Positions 10,592 through 19,848 of a DNA stretch of 64,000 bases are shown here, piece after piece (within the stretch, counting starts at the first letter, position 1; each line of letters begins with the position of its first letter). The translations under genes and the position numbers were made by a program. The notes beneath the pieces are model-generated. The model saw nothing but the letters and a program-made list of their open reading frames with translations. It did no database searches and was not told the origin of the DNA. Source of the DNA: Actinotalea alkalitolerans (GTDB lineage Bacteria; Actinomycetota; Actinomycetes; Actinomycetales; Cellulomonadaceae); NCBI RefSeq assembly GCF_023369855.1, contig NZ_JAMBPP010000001.1, positions 1 to 64,000 on the forward strand. The letters are read 5' to 3'.

Positions 10592-11953
10592 TCAGCTCAG
10601 CGCGAGACGCAGATCGGCCGTCCGCACCGGCAGGCCCGTCTCGAGCGAGGTGTTCCCGGCGATCCCGACGACCACCGAGCGCACCCCGTCCAGCAGACCC
10701 GCGGCACGTCCCAGAGGGTCCTGCCCGGCACCGCGGAACAGGTCGGCGAGCATGCGGTCGTCCCCTCCGCCGTGCGCGCCGTCGCCCTGCGGGATCTCGA
10801 CCTCACGGGCCAGTCCCCAGTGCGGCTGGACCAGGAGTCGCTGACCGTGCGGCCGGACCGCGGGCACCGTGCCCCGAGCCGTCTCGACCGCTGCGTCCAC
10901 CACGCTCGGGTCGAGCTCGATACGCCCGTCGCGGCCCACCACGACGGCCCCGCGCTCGACGACCTCGAGCTCGGCGCGGCCCGCGGTGCCGTTGACCGCG
11001 ACCCGGTAGCCCTCCCACGGGCTGTGCGCGTTGAGCGAGTACGTCAGGGTCGCCCCCCGGGCGTAGTCGACGATCACCGCCAGGTTGTCCTCGATGGTGA
11101 TCCCCGCCGAGAAGACGTCACGGTCACGCAGGTAGCCGTCGTGGTGCTCGGCGTCGAGGTAGAGGCTCTTGAGCCGCGGGTCGTCGCGCAGGTCCAGCAG
11201 GAACGGGTCGTTGCGCGTGGTCCGCGTCGAGCCACGGGCGGGCCGGCGGATCACCCCGCGCCGCCGGGCGTTCGAGGCCCCGTAGAAGCGCAGCGCGCCG
11301 CTCGAGTAGACCCGGGACGGCAGGTCGGCCAGCCACCAGTTGACCAGGTCGAAGTGGTGCGAGGCCTTGTGCACCAGCAGTCCGCCCGAGTGCTCCTTGC
11401 GGCGGTGCCAGCGGCGGAAGTAGTCGGCGCCGTGCATGGTGTCCAGCACCCACTCGAAGTGCACCGAGGTCACCTCACCGATCTCCCCCGAGGCGATGAC
11501 CTCCTTCAGGGCGCTGTTGCGCGGCGAGTAGCGGTAGTTGAACGTCAGGACCAACGAACGGCCCGTGGTCTCGACCGCCTCGATGATGCGGCGGCACCCG
11601 GCCAGGTCGGTGGTCATCGGCTTCTCGAGCACGACGTCCGCGCCGGCTCGCATCGCGCACGCGACGACCTCGGCGTGGGTGTGGTCCGGGCTGGTCACCA
11701 CCACGGTGTCGACCCGTTCGACGTCGATCATCTTCTCGATCTGGTCCGGTGCGTAGCGGGCCGGGACGCTGGCGCCGGCCGTCCGGCGCACCAGCTCGTC
11801 GTAGTAGTCCATCCGGGTCGGGTTGGGCTCGCACCAGGCGACGATCTCCCCGACGTCGGCGTGCGGACCGAGCAGCGCCTCGACGTACATCTGCGAACGG
11901 TGTCCGGTCCCGACGACGGCGTACCGGCGGCGGTCCTGCGCACTGGCACCCAC
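10592..11953 (-). CDS. Gfo/Idh/MocA-family oxidoreductase (ABC operon member)
   Basis: 453 residues from the GTG at 11953, which has AGGAG five bases upstream. An N-terminal NAD(P) Rossmann fold (YAVVGTGHRSQMY) and the family EKP motif (VVLEKPMTTD) are visible. It is the last gene of permease-permease-lipoprotein-oxidoreductase, 85 bp after the binding-protein gene with a strong hairpin between. It probably oxidises or epimerises the imported sugar. It has a close paralogue at 51.2-52.6 kb in an equivalent place after a binding-protein gene, and the two share a 146-bp stretch with no mismatch (11403-11548). The substrate is not determinable from sequence. Confidence 0.85.
   Translation of the reverse strand: MGASAQDRRRYAVVGTGHRSQMYVEALLGPHADVGEIVAWCEPNPTRMDYYDELVRRTAGASVPARYAPDQIEKMIDVERVDTVVVTSPDHTHAEVVACAMRAGADVVLEKPMTTDLAGCRRIIEAVETTGRSLVLTFNYRYSPRNSALKEVIASGEIGEVTSVHFEWVLDTMHGADYFRRWHRRKEHSGGLLVHKASHHFDLVNWWLADLPSRVYSSGALRFYGASNARRRGVIRRPARGSTRTTRNDPFLLDLRDDPRLKSLYLDAEHHDGYLRDRDVFSAGITIEDNLAVIVDYARGATLTYSLNAHSPWEGYRVAVNGTAGRAELEVVERGAVVVGRDGRIELDPSVVDAAVETARGTVPAVRPHGQRLLVQPHWGLAREVEIPQGDGAHGGGDDRMLADLFRGAGQDPLGRAAGLLDGVRSVVVGIAGNTSLETGLPVRTADLRLALS
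11403..11548 (-). repeat. 146-bp segment identical to 52044-52189
   Basis: Base-for-base identical with the paralogous Gfo/Idh gene 40.6 kb away, on the same strand. It encodes LTFNYRYSPRNSALKEVIAS and the following residues through DYFRRWHR. Flanks diverge at once on both sides. Confidence 0.95.
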
Positions 11954-11977
11954 ACGCACTCCTCGGTGCTCGGGACC

Positions 11978-12014
11978 GCTGGTCCGGGCCTGCACGTGGC
12001 AGGCCCGGACCAGC
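11978..12014 (-). terminator. Strong hairpin between binding-protein gene and Gfo/Idh gene
   Basis: A perfect 16-bp stem (11978-11993 with 11999-12014) and a 5-nt loop, 23 bp after the lipoprotein stop. It can act as an attenuating terminator or protect the 3' end of the binding-protein message, leaving less of the downstream enzyme. Confidence 0.8.
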
Positions 12015-12037
12015 GAGCGGATCGGTGACGGCCTGGG

Positions 12038-13396
12038 TCAGTTCCCGGTGGCCGTCGAGACCTCGGCGATGAACTGCTCGGCCCCCTGCTGGGGGGTCAG
12101 CCGGTCGAAGAGCACCTCGGCGTTGATGCGGCGGGTGATCTCGGCGACCTCACCGGCGCCCACCGGGGGGACCGGCAGACCGTCGACGATGTGCGTCTCG
12201 AGGTCGGAGAGGAACTCGGCAGCGTACTGGTCGACCTCCGAGAACTGGTCACGAACCGCCTCGCGGACCTCGGTGTTGGCCGGCAGGCCGCGGTCCGACA
12301 GCAGGATCTCGGTCGCCTCGGGGTCGTTGAGCATGTAGTCGATCAGCGTGGCGGCCGCCTCGGGGTACTGCGAGCGGGCCGACATCGACAGGAACATGGC
12401 CGGCTTGAAGTACATGCCCGTGCGCTCGAACTGCGACTCACCGGGGTGGCGCAGCAGCACGAGGTCGCGGCCGGCGGCGTTGGTCACGGCGCCGAGCTGG
12501 TTGGTCCAGAAGAAGGCCATCGCGCCCGAGTTGGTGCCGACGAGCGACTGCTCGGGGCCACCGGCGTCGATCTCGACCGTGGTCGAGGCGGGCGGGGTAC
12601 CGCCCTGGTCGCGCAGCTCGAGCGAGATCTCCCACCACTCGGCCAGCGTCTCGGCGGTGAAGCCGAGCGAGCCGTCCTCGTTGTAGAGGGCCTCGCCGCG
12701 CTGCCGGGCGAAGATCGCGAAGCCGGGCTCGTTGAAGCCGTAGTCCTGGGCACCGTAGACACCGTCAGGGGTGTTGGCCGTGATCTCCGCGGCGATCTCG
12801 ACGTAGTCCTCCCACGTCCAGGTCGTGTCGTCCGGCATCTCGACGCCGGCCTCCTCGAAGATCTGCGGGTCGGCCAGGATCGAGTACGCGTTGACGCCGG
12901 TGGGGATGCCGTACTGGCCGTCCTCCATCTGCCCGGCGGCGATGATCGAGTCGTCGATGCTGTCCAGGCTGATGATGTCGCTGTACTCGTTGAGGTCGGC
13001 CAGGACACCGCGGGTCGCGTAGTCGCGCAGGTAGCGCTCCTCGTGGGTGATGACGTCCGGGGCATCGCCCGCCGCGACGGTGGTCGCCAGCTTGTCCCAG
13101 TAGCCGCCCCAGTCGGTGAAGTCGCTCACGACCGTGATGTTCGGGTGCTTGACCATGAAGTTGTCGATGACCTGCTGGGTCAGCTCGTGACGGGTGTCCG
13201 AGCCCCACCAGGAGAACTTGATCGTGGCCTCGGCGTCAGGGTCCGCAGTCGCGACACCGCCGTCACCGGCGTCGGCATCGGTGCCCGTCCCGTCGTCACC
13301 GCCGGCGCAGGCGGTCAGGGCGAGTCCGGCAGCCATCGCGACGGCCGCGAGGCGGAAGCCACGTCGGCTGGTCTTGGTGCGGGTGAGGTGAGACAT
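12038..13396 (-). CDS. ABC sugar transporter substrate-binding lipoprotein
   Basis: 452 residues from an ATG with AAGGAG upstream. A twin-arginine/basic N-terminus and hydrophobic stretch end in LTAC, a lipobox, so the mature protein is anchored to the outside of the membrane. The body is a CUT1-type (family 1) solute-binding protein beginning KFSWWGSDTRHELTQQVID. It is very similar to the binding proteins at 52.6-53.9 and 56.2-57.6 kb. It follows its two permease genes, an order in which the binding protein is third. The ligand is probably an oligosaccharide or uronate-containing sugar judging from neighbours. Confidence 0.9.
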   Translation of the reverse strand: MSHLTRTKTSRRGFRLAAVAMAAGLALTACAGGDDGTGTDADAGDGGVATADPDAEATIKFSWWGSDTRHELTQQVIDNFMVKHPNITVVSDFTDWGGYWDKLATTVAAGDAPDVITHEERYLRDYATRGVLADLNEYSDIISLDSIDDSIIAAGQMEDGQYGIPTGVNAYSILADPQIFEEAGVEMPDDTTWTWEDYVEIAAEITANTPDGVYGAQDYGFNEPGFAIFARQRGEALYNEDGSLGFTAETLAEWWEISLELRDQGGTPPASTTVEIDAGGPEQSLVGTNSGAMAFFWTNQLGAVTNAAGRDLVLLRHPGESQFERTGMYFKPAMFLSMSARSQYPEAAATLIDYMLNDPEATEILLSDRGLPANTEVREAVRDQFSEVDQYAAEFLSDLETHIVDGLPVPPVGAGEVAEITRRINAEVLFDRLTPQQGAEQFIAEVSTATGN

Positions 13397-13465
13397 CGTG
13401 CTCCTTGGTGGTGTGGGGTCGATGCTTCTTGTGTGGGTCGAGGTGCAGGCGTCGGTGCCTGCTCC

Positions 13466-14494
13466 TCACTTGATGCCCGTCGTGGCGATGCCCTTGACGA
13501 GGTACTTCTGGCCGAAGAGGAAGACGAGGAACACCGGGATCAGGGACACGATCGACATCGCGAACAGCGGTCCCCAGGAGCTCTCCCCGGTGGAGTCGAC
13601 GAACGTCCGCAGGGCCACGGGAACCGTGTACATGTTCGGGTTCGTCAGGAAGATCAGCTGGCTGAAGAAGTCGTTCCAGGTCCAGATGAACGTGAAGATC
13701 GCCGTGGTGGCGAGGGCGGGGGTGGCCAGCGGCATCATGATCCGGAAGAAGATCCGGGCGTGGCCCGCGCCGTCGATGCGGGCGGCCTCGTCCAGCTCCT
13801 TGGGGATCCCTCGGAAGAACTGGACCATCAGGAAGATGAAGAAGGCATCCGTGGCCAGCAGCTTGGGCACGACCAGCGGCAGGTAGGTGTTGATCCACCC
13901 GAGCTGGGAGAACAGGATGTACTGCGGCACGATGATCACGTGGATCGGCAGCATGATCGACATGAGCATGATCGCGAACCACACCCGGCGGCCCTTGAAG
14001 TTGAGCCGCGCGAAGGCGTAGGCCGCGAGCGAGCACGAGACCAGGTTCCCGAGCACCGCGCCGGCCACGATGATGAACGAATTCATCAGGTAGTGGCTGA
14101 AGGGGTGCAGCAGCGCGTCCCAGCCCAAGGTGTAGTTCGTCAGGTCGATCTCGGTGGGGATCAGCGCGGGGTCGCGGAAGATCAGCGCTGTGGGCTTGAA
14201 CGAGCTCGAGAGCATCCACAGCAGCGGGTAGAGCATCACGAACCCGGCGACCAGGAGCGCGCCGTGCTTGAGCACGCTGCGGGTGCGCGAGGGCCACGCC
14301 GACGGCGTCACCCGCCCGCCGGGGCGTGCCGTGCGGTCGTCCCGCGGCGGCCCGTCCCCGACGGGTGCCACGGTGAGCGCACCGGCCGGCTGGTTGGCTG
14401 CCGCCTGGGCCTGCGGCCCCGGGGGGAGAGCGGCGTTGACGGAGGTGCTGCGGTCACGGGAGGAGGCCGTCCCGGCGGCGTCGCGGTCAGTCAT
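13466..14494 (-). CDS. ABC sugar transporter permease (MalG/CUT1 type)
   Basis: 342 residues. A long Pro/Ala-rich cytoplasmic N-terminus (about 75 residues) precedes six predicted membrane segments. The EAA loop KELDEAARIDGAGHARIFFRIMMPL, which contacts the ATPase, is clear. It overlaps the upstream permease gene by 8 bp, so translation is probably coupled. Together with that protein it forms the membrane channel for the lipoprotein encoded downstream. No ATPase gene lies nearby; a shared MsiK-like ATPase elsewhere is expected in actinobacteria. Confidence 0.92.
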   Translation of the reverse strand: MTDRDAAGTASSRDRSTSVNAALPPGPQAQAAANQPAGALTVAPVGDGPPRDDRTARPGGRVTPSAWPSRTRSVLKHGALLVAGFVMLYPLLWMLSSSFKPTALIFRDPALIPTEIDLTNYTLGWDALLHPFSHYLMNSFIIVAGAVLGNLVSCSLAAYAFARLNFKGRRVWFAIMLMSIMLPIHVIIVPQYILFSQLGWINTYLPLVVPKLLATDAFFIFLMVQFFRGIPKELDEAARIDGAGHARIFFRIMMPLATPALATTAIFTFIWTWNDFFSQLIFLTNPNMYTVPVALRTFVDSTGESSWGPLFAMSIVSLIPVFLVFLFGQKYLVKGIATTGIK

Positions 14495-15431
14495 TGTAGA
14501 AGACCCAGTACTTGGAGAGGAGGAAGTTGACGGCTGTCAGCCCCGCGACGATCACCACGAGGAGCCAGGCCATGGCCGAGGCGTACCCCATGTCCAGGGC
14601 GGTGAAGCCCCGCTGGTAGAGGTAGAGCGTGTAGAACATCGTCGAGTCGGCCGGACCGCCGGTCCCGCCGCTGACCACGAAGGCCTGGGTGAAGGCCTGG
14701 AAGGCGCCGATCACCTGGAGCACGAGGTTGAAGAAGATGATCGGGGTCAGCAGGGGGATCGTGATGTTCATGAACTGCCGGATCCGCCCCGCGCCGTCGA
14801 TCGAGGCCGCCTCGTAGTACATCTCGGGGATCTGCCGCAGCCCGGCCAGGAAGATGATCATCGGGGCCCCGAAGGTCCAGACGTTGAGGATCATCAGCGT
14901 CCCGAGCGCGTAGTCCGGGTGGGACACCCAGCCCTGGCCCTGGATGCCGAAGAAGGCGAGCACCTGGTTGATCAGGCCGTTGGTGCCGAAGATCTGGCGC
15001 CACAGGATGGCGATCGCGACGCTCCCGCCGAGCAGCGAGGGCAGGTAGAACACCGAGCGGTACAGCGCCAGGCCGCGCAGGCCCCGGTCCAGGAAGAGCG
15101 CCAGGGCCAGCGCCGCGGCGAGCTGCAGGGGCACCGAGACGAAGACGTAGGTGAAGGTGACCCGCAACGAGTTGTGCAGGCGCACGTCGCTGATCATCCG
15201 CTCGTAGTTCTCGAGCGCGATCCAGTTCGGCGGCTGGAGCAGGCTGTAGTCCGTGAAGGACAGGAAGAGCGAGGCGACCATCGGGCCGATGGTGATCAGC
15301 CCGAGGCCGACGAACCACGGAGCGAGGAAGAAGATGGCTGCCTTGTTGTCCCCGCGCTCGGACGGGGCCATGGTGACCTTGCCCTTGGGACCCTTGCGGC
15401 GCAGGGTCGCGAGCTCACCGAGCGCTGACAT
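14487..15431 (-). CDS. ABC sugar transporter permease (MalF/CUT1 type)
   Basis: 314 residues with six predicted membrane segments and the EAA loop EMYYEAASIDGAGRIRQFMNITIPL. It is the first gene of the operon, starting 128 bp from a LacI-type operator. It pairs with the MalG-type permease whose start it overlaps. Nothing unusual in composition. Confidence 0.92.
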   Translation of the reverse strand: MSALGELATLRRKGPKGKVTMAPSERGDNKAAIFFLAPWFVGLGLITIGPMVASLFLSFTDYSLLQPPNWIALENYERMISDVRLHNSLRVTFTYVFVSVPLQLAAALALALFLDRGLRGLALYRSVFYLPSLLGGSVAIAILWRQIFGTNGLINQVLAFFGIQGQGWVSHPDYALGTLMILNVWTFGAPMIIFLAGLRQIPEMYYEAASIDGAGRIRQFMNITIPLLTPIIFFNLVLQVIGAFQAFTQAFVVSGGTGGPADSTMFYTLYLYQRGFTALDMGYASAMAWLLVVIVAGLTAVNFLLSKYWVFYND

Positions 15432-15558
15432 GTCTCACCCCCGTCACACTGGAGGTGGAGACCGGTGCGGCAGCTGCCGCACGGGTTCGGACGTCGGTCA
15501 TGCGCACTCCTCGGTGATCGCCCTTGATGGACCGAGCTGAAGAAAAACCGGACGAAGG

Positions 15559-15574
15559 TGGAAAGCGCTATCCA
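15559..15574. promoter_or_regulatory. LacI-type operator between the ABC operon and the Gfo-DUF6807-uxaA operon
   Basis: TGGAAAGCGCTATCCA is palindromic with a central GCGC and one mismatched pair. It lies in the divergent intergenic region and can serve both promoters. The same core (GGAAAGCGCT) recurs at 24797 and, as a variant, at 33454. Confidence 0.7.
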
Positions 15575-15675
15575 CTTTCTGATAGACAAGAGTTACCAGG
15601 GCCCGTCGGGTGATGTCAACCACATCGGGCCCGGCCGGCCCCCTCCCGGGCACCGGAACGACGAGTGGAGATGCG

Positions 15676-16890
15676 ATGACGCAGAGCCCCCGAACGCCCC
15701 CCTCGGTCGCCCTCGTCGGCATCCACGGGCACGGGACCTCCCACCTGCGCACCCTGCTGGCCATGCAGGCCACCGGGGAGGCGCGGATCGCCGCCCTCGT
15801 CGACCCCGCACCACCCACCGCGCCGCCCCGTCTCGACGGGCACACGCAGAGGGTCGCGCCCGAGCACGACCTCTCCTCGCTCCCCTGGTACCCCGACCTC
15901 GCCGACCTGCTCGCCCGGGCGCCCGCCCCCGACGTCGTCATCGTCTGCACCCCCATCCACACCCACGCCGCAGTCACCGCCCAGGCCCTGCGGGCAGGCA
16001 GCGACGTGCTGCTCGAGAAGCCGCCGACCGGCTCCCTGACCGAGCTGACCGAGCTGCTGGCCGTGGTCCAGGAGACCGGACGCAGCGTCCAGGTCGGGTT
16101 CCAGACCTTCGGCTCCGCAGCCCTGCCCGCCCTGCACCGGATCGTCGCGAGCGGCGAGATCGGCGAGGTCACCGGCATCGGCGGGGTCGGCACCTGGGTG
16201 CGACCCCGCAGCTACTGGACCCGATCGGCCTGGACCGGGCGGCGCACCCTGGCCGGGCGCCCCGTCGTGGACGGCGTGGTCACCAACCCCCTCGCCCACG
16301 CCGTGGCCACCGCCCTGCACCTCGCCGGGGCCCGGACCGTCCACGACGTCACCCGCGTCGAGCTCGACCAGTACCGCGCCAACGACATCGAGGTCGACGA
16401 CACCTCGGCCGTCCGCATCACCACCAGCACCGGGGTGGTCGTGAGCCTCGGCCTCACGCTGTGCGCCGCGACCCACTCGGTCCCCACGATCACGATCCAG
16501 GGCACCCTGGGACAGGCGAGCCTGGACTACTACACCGACACCGTCGAGGTCACCACGGCCGCCGGCTCACGCACCTTCACCAGCCCACGGACCCACCTGC
16601 TCACCGACCTGCTCAGCCACCGCGTCGACCGCACCTCCCCGCTGCTGTCCCCCCTGGAGGGGACCGGCGCGTTCCAGCGCGTCCTCGACGCCGTCCGCAC
16701 CGCCCCTGACCCCACGCCCGTCCCCGCCGAGCACGTCCGCGAGGTCACCGACGACCTCGGCACCCACCTCGTGGTCGACGACGTCGAGGACTGGTGCACC
16801 CGCGTCGCCACCGAGCACGCCACCTTCGCCGAGCTGGGTGCGCCCTGGGCGCGCACCCGCACGGCCCGACCCACCGGAGCCAGCCGATGA
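15676..16890 (+). CDS. Gfo/Idh/MocA-family oxidoreductase
   Basis: 404 residues from the ATG at 15676, with GGAG six bases upstream; the open frame continues upstream without a ribosome site. The Rossmann motif is VALVGIHGHGTSHL, with VGxHGHG in place of a strict GxGxxG, and LLEKPPTG is the EKP motif. It opens an operon of three genes joined by ATGA overlaps with a DUF6807 protein and UxaA. A role in converting a uronate-containing or oxidised sugar before UxaA is plausible. It is divergent from the ABC importer, with a shared operator between them. Confidence 0.85.
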   Translation: MTQSPRTPPSVALVGIHGHGTSHLRTLLAMQATGEARIAALVDPAPPTAPPRLDGHTQRVAPEHDLSSLPWYPDLADLLARAPAPDVVIVCTPIHTHAAVTAQALRAGSDVLLEKPPTGSLTELTELLAVVQETGRSVQVGFQTFGSAALPALHRIVASGEIGEVTGIGGVGTWVRPRSYWTRSAWTGRRTLAGRPVVDGVVTNPLAHAVATALHLAGARTVHDVTRVELDQYRANDIEVDDTSAVRITTSTGVVVSLGLTLCAATHSVPTITIQGTLGQASLDYYTDTVEVTTAAGSRTFTSPRTHLLTDLLSHRVDRTSPLLSPLEGTGAFQRVLDAVRTAPDPTPVPAEHVREVTDDLGTHLVVDDVEDWCTRVATEHATFAELGAPWARTRTARPTGASR

Positions 16891-17879
16891 CCGCCACGAC
16901 GCCGCCCCTCAAGACCCCGCCCTGGGACCCCGCGCCGCACCGCGGGCGGCACCAGGTGCTGCTCATCGTCCAGGCCGGGCGCACCGAGGTGCTGCGGTAC
17001 GTCGACGGCACCGGCAGCCCCGCCTTCGACAGCCCCCGACCCCACCTGCACCCCGTACGGACCCGCGGCGGGGTGGTGGTCACCGACGCCGCCCCCGCCG
17101 ACCACACCTGGCACCACGGCGTGAGCATCGGCGTGCAGGACGTCGAGGGCAACAACCTGTGGGGCGGGCGCACCTACCTGCCGCAGGAGGGGTACACCTG
17201 GCGCCACGACCACGGCACCGTCCAGCACGACGAGTGGCTGCGCCGGGTCCCGGGCACCGTCAGCCACCGGCTCGTGTGGTCCGACGCCCAGGGCACCGCG
17301 CTGCTGGAGGAGGTACGTGACCTCACCTGGACCATGCTCGACGACAGCACCTGGCAGCTCGACCTCTCCTTCGAGCTGACCCTGCCGGCCGACCGCACCG
17401 AACCGGTCACCCTGGGCAGCCCGGGCTCGCACGGCCGGGCCCTCGGCGGCTACGGCGGCATGTTCTGGAGGGTCGCCGCCTGCCACGACGTCGACCTGCG
17501 CACCCCGCTGGCCCGCGGCGAGGAGGCCGTGCACGGCAGCCGACCGGCCGACGGCGCGACCTGGCTCGCCTGGAGCGCGACGGCCGACGAGCAGGACGGC
17601 CCGGGTGGCGACTTCACCGTGGCCGTCGCCCCCGCCGACGAGGCGACCGCGGGCGACCCGTGGTTCACCCGCGTGGACTCCTACCCGGGGATCGGCTCGG
17701 CGCTCGCCTGGTCCAGCCCGGCCCGCGTCACCACGGACGCGCCCCTGCGCCGCAGCTTCACCTGGGTGGTGGCCGACGGGCGGCTCGACGACGACGCGGT
17801 CACCCGGCTCCTCACCCCCTCGTCCGCGGCACCTGCCGACCCGGCCCCGACCTCCGCCGACCGGAAGGACCCCTCATGA
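16887..17879 (+). CDS. DUF6807 (PmoA-like) family protein
   Basis: 330 residues from the ATG at 16887, which overlaps the preceding stop (ATGA). The sequence is a beta-rich domain with the family landmarks HPVRTRGGVVVTDAAPADHTWHHG and GNNLWGG early on, and GSPGSHGRALGGYGGMFWR in the middle. Proteins of this family are often labelled methane oxygenase PmoA by name transfer, but they are soluble and appear in carbohydrate operons. Lack of membrane segments here agrees with that. It is translationally coupled on both sides, so it probably acts with the Gfo/Idh enzyme and UxaA. The reaction is unknown. Confidence 0.75.
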   Translation: MTATTPPLKTPPWDPAPHRGRHQVLLIVQAGRTEVLRYVDGTGSPAFDSPRPHLHPVRTRGGVVVTDAAPADHTWHHGVSIGVQDVEGNNLWGGRTYLPQEGYTWRHDHGTVQHDEWLRRVPGTVSHRLVWSDAQGTALLEEVRDLTWTMLDDSTWQLDLSFELTLPADRTEPVTLGSPGSHGRALGGYGGMFWRVAACHDVDLRTPLARGEEAVHGSRPADGATWLAWSATADEQDGPGGDFTVAVAPADEATAGDPWFTRVDSYPGIGSALAWSSPARVTTDAPLRRSFTWVVADGRLDDDAVTRLLTPSSAAPADPAPTSADRKDPS

Positions 17880-19444
17880 CCACCACCTCGGCCGGGCCCG
17901 TGCCCGCGGGCGCCGCCCTCGCCGACTGCACCCTGCTGCTGCGCGCCGAGGACGACGTCGCGGTCGCCACCCGCGACCTGCAGTCCGGCACGGTGCTGTC
18001 CCGGTCCGACGGGACCCCGCTCACCGTGACCCAGAGCGTCCCGCGGGGTCACAAGCTCGCGGTGCGCGACGTCGCCCTCGGGCAGCCGGTCCACAAGTAC
18101 GGGCAGCAGATCGGCCGGGCGACCGTGGACATCGCCGTCGGCGACCACGTGCACAGCCACAACCTGGGCATGGGCGAGGTCCACCAGGAGTACGAGTTCG
18201 GCACCGCCCGCACCGTCCCGACCGCCCCGGACGGCCCGCGTCCGACCTTCCGCGGCTACCGACGGGCCGACGGGCGTGTGGGCACCCGCAACTACGTGGC
18301 GATCCTGACCTCGGTGAACTGCTCGGCGAGCTCGGCCAAGCTCATCGCCGACCAGTTCCGCGGTCCGGTGCTCGAGGACTACCCGCACGTGGACGGCGTC
18401 GTCGCGCTGACCCACACCAGCGGTTGCGGCATGGTGCCGACCAGCGAGGGCGGGCAGATGCTGCTGCGCACCCTGCGCGGCTACGCGAACCACCCCAACG
18501 TCGTGGGGCTGCTCGTGCTCGGGCTGGGCTGCGAGATGCTCCAGGTCGACCACCTCCTGGACGGCCTCGACCTGCCGGCGGACAAGATCGTCCGGCAGCT
18601 GACCATCCAGGAGACCGGAGGGATCCGGCGCACGGTGCGGGCCGGGGTCGAGGAGATCACCGCGATGCTGCCGCAGATCGAGACGCTGCGCCGCGAGGAC
18701 TGCGACGTCAGCGAGCTCGTGCTGGGGCTCAACTGCGGCGGCTCCGACGGCTACTCAGGGATCACCGCCAACCCGGCCCTGGGCCACGCCTCGGACCTGC
18801 TCGTGGCCTACGGCGCGAGATCGGTGCTGGCCGAGACCCCCGAGGTCTTCGGCGCCGAGCACCTGCTGACCCGGCGCGCGGTGAGCCGCGAGGTCGGCCA
18901 GCGTCTGCTCGACCGGATCGAGTGGTGGCGCGGATACGCCGAGCAGGGCGGCGGCACCCTGGACAACAACCCCTCGCCCGGCAACAAGGCCGGCGGCCTG
19001 ACCACCATCCTGGAGAAGTCGCTGGGCGCGGTCGCCAAGGGTGGCAGCGCCGAGCTGGCCGCCGTCTACCAGTACGCAGAGCCCATCTCCGCACCCGGGT
19101 TCGGGTTCATGGACACCCCCGGCTACGACCCGGTCTCGGTGACCGGGCTGGTCGCGGGGGGCGCCAACGTCGTGGTCTTCACCACCGGTCGGGGGTCTGT
19201 GCTGGGGTGCAAGCCCAGCCCCTCGATCAAGGTCGCGACCAACACCCAGATGTACCTGCGGATGGCCGAGGACATGGACCTCAACGCGGGGCGGATCGTC
19301 GACGGCACGGCGACCCTCGAGGAGGTCGGCCAGGAGATCTTCGACAAGATCCTCGCGGTCGCCTCGGGCGAGACCACCGTGAGCGAGGAGCTCGACCTCG
19401 GCCAGGACGAGTTCATCCCCTGGCAGCTGGGGACGGTGACCTGA
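17876..19444 (+). CDS. uxaA: Altronate dehydratase
   Basis: 522 residues from the ATG at 17876, overlapping the DUF6807 stop. An N-terminal SAF domain (about 15-110; LAVRDVALGQPVHKYGQQIG and HSHNLG) is joined to the dehydratase domain, with GYRRADGRVGTRNYVAI and cysteines in SVNCSASSAKL, HTSGCGM and LGLNCGGSDGYSG. Length and architecture match UxaA of the altronate/galactarate dehydratase family. It dehydrates D-altronate to 2-keto-3-deoxygluconate, the substrate of KdgK in this window. Galactarate or related sugar-acid dehydratases share the fold, so context (uxaC, reductase, kdgK) decides. Confidence 0.88.
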   Translation: MTTTSAGPVPAGAALADCTLLLRAEDDVAVATRDLQSGTVLSRSDGTPLTVTQSVPRGHKLAVRDVALGQPVHKYGQQIGRATVDIAVGDHVHSHNLGMGEVHQEYEFGTARTVPTAPDGPRPTFRGYRRADGRVGTRNYVAILTSVNCSASSAKLIADQFRGPVLEDYPHVDGVVALTHTSGCGMVPTSEGGQMLLRTLRGYANHPNVVGLLVLGLGCEMLQVDHLLDGLDLPADKIVRQLTIQETGGIRRTVRAGVEEITAMLPQIETLRREDCDVSELVLGLNCGGSDGYSGITANPALGHASDLLVAYGARSVLAETPEVFGAEHLLTRRAVSREVGQRLLDRIEWWRGYAEQGGGTLDNNPSPGNKAGGLTTILEKSLGAVAKGGSAELAAVYQYAEPISAPGFGFMDTPGYDPVSVTGLVAGGANVVVFTTGRGSVLGCKPSPSIKVATNTQMYLRMAEDMDLNAGRIVDGTATLEEVGQEIFDKILAVASGETTVSEELDLGQDEFIPWQLGTVT

Positions 19445-19504
19445 CCCGGTCCTCGCGCGTGACCCCCGGGCACGACGCCGGACGGCCAGCAGATCCCCGA
19501 GCGG

Positions 19505-19834
19505 TCAGCCGCCCTCGGCGAGACGCTTGACGGCCACGAGCCGCTCGTCCCAGTCGCGCGCGAGGCTGTCCATCCACCGGGCGGTGGCCGTGAGCCGCGC
19601 GGGGCGCACCTGGTAGCGCACCTCCCGGCCGAGCCGGCTGCCGCTCACCAGGCCGGCGGCCTCGAGCACGACCAGGTGCTTGACGACGGCCTGGCGGCTG
19701 ACCGGCAGCCCGGCGGCCAGCACGGTCGCGCTCGCCGGGCCGCTCACGGCGAGGGCATCGAGCACCGCTCGTCGGGTCGGGTCCGCGAGCGCGACCAGGA
19801 CGCCGTCGACGTCGCCGTCGCGCGTCCCGGTCAC
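19505..19834 (-). CDS. ArsR-family transcriptional regulator
   Basis: About 109 residues. The GTG at 19834 is chosen for GGAG six bases upstream; the GTG at 19852 that overlaps the AHSA1 stop (GTGA) is the alternative. The winged HTH reads LADPTRRAVLDALAVSGPASATVLAAGLPVSRQAVVKHLVVLEAAGLV and ends with the usual C-terminal helix (WMDSLARDWDERL). It is co-transcribed with an AHSA1-domain protein, a standard pairing, though usually the regulator comes first. No metal-binding cysteine motif is seen, so it is not an arsenic sensor. Confidence 0.85.
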   Translation of the reverse strand: MTGTRDGDVDGVLVALADPTRRAVLDALAVSGPASATVLAAGLPVSRQAVVKHLVVLEAAGLVSGSRLGREVRYQVRPARLTATARWMDSLARDWDERLVAVKRLAEGG

Positions 19835-19848
19835 GTCGGGCTCCGGTC

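Noticed and set aside
12191-14530. 779-residue forward open frame over the ABC operon
   Set aside because: It lies entirely opposite the binding-protein and permease genes and has no recognisable motif.
16887-17879. Methane monooxygenase subunit (PmoA) by name
   Set aside because: The protein is soluble with no membrane segments, and its setting is sugar-acid catabolism.
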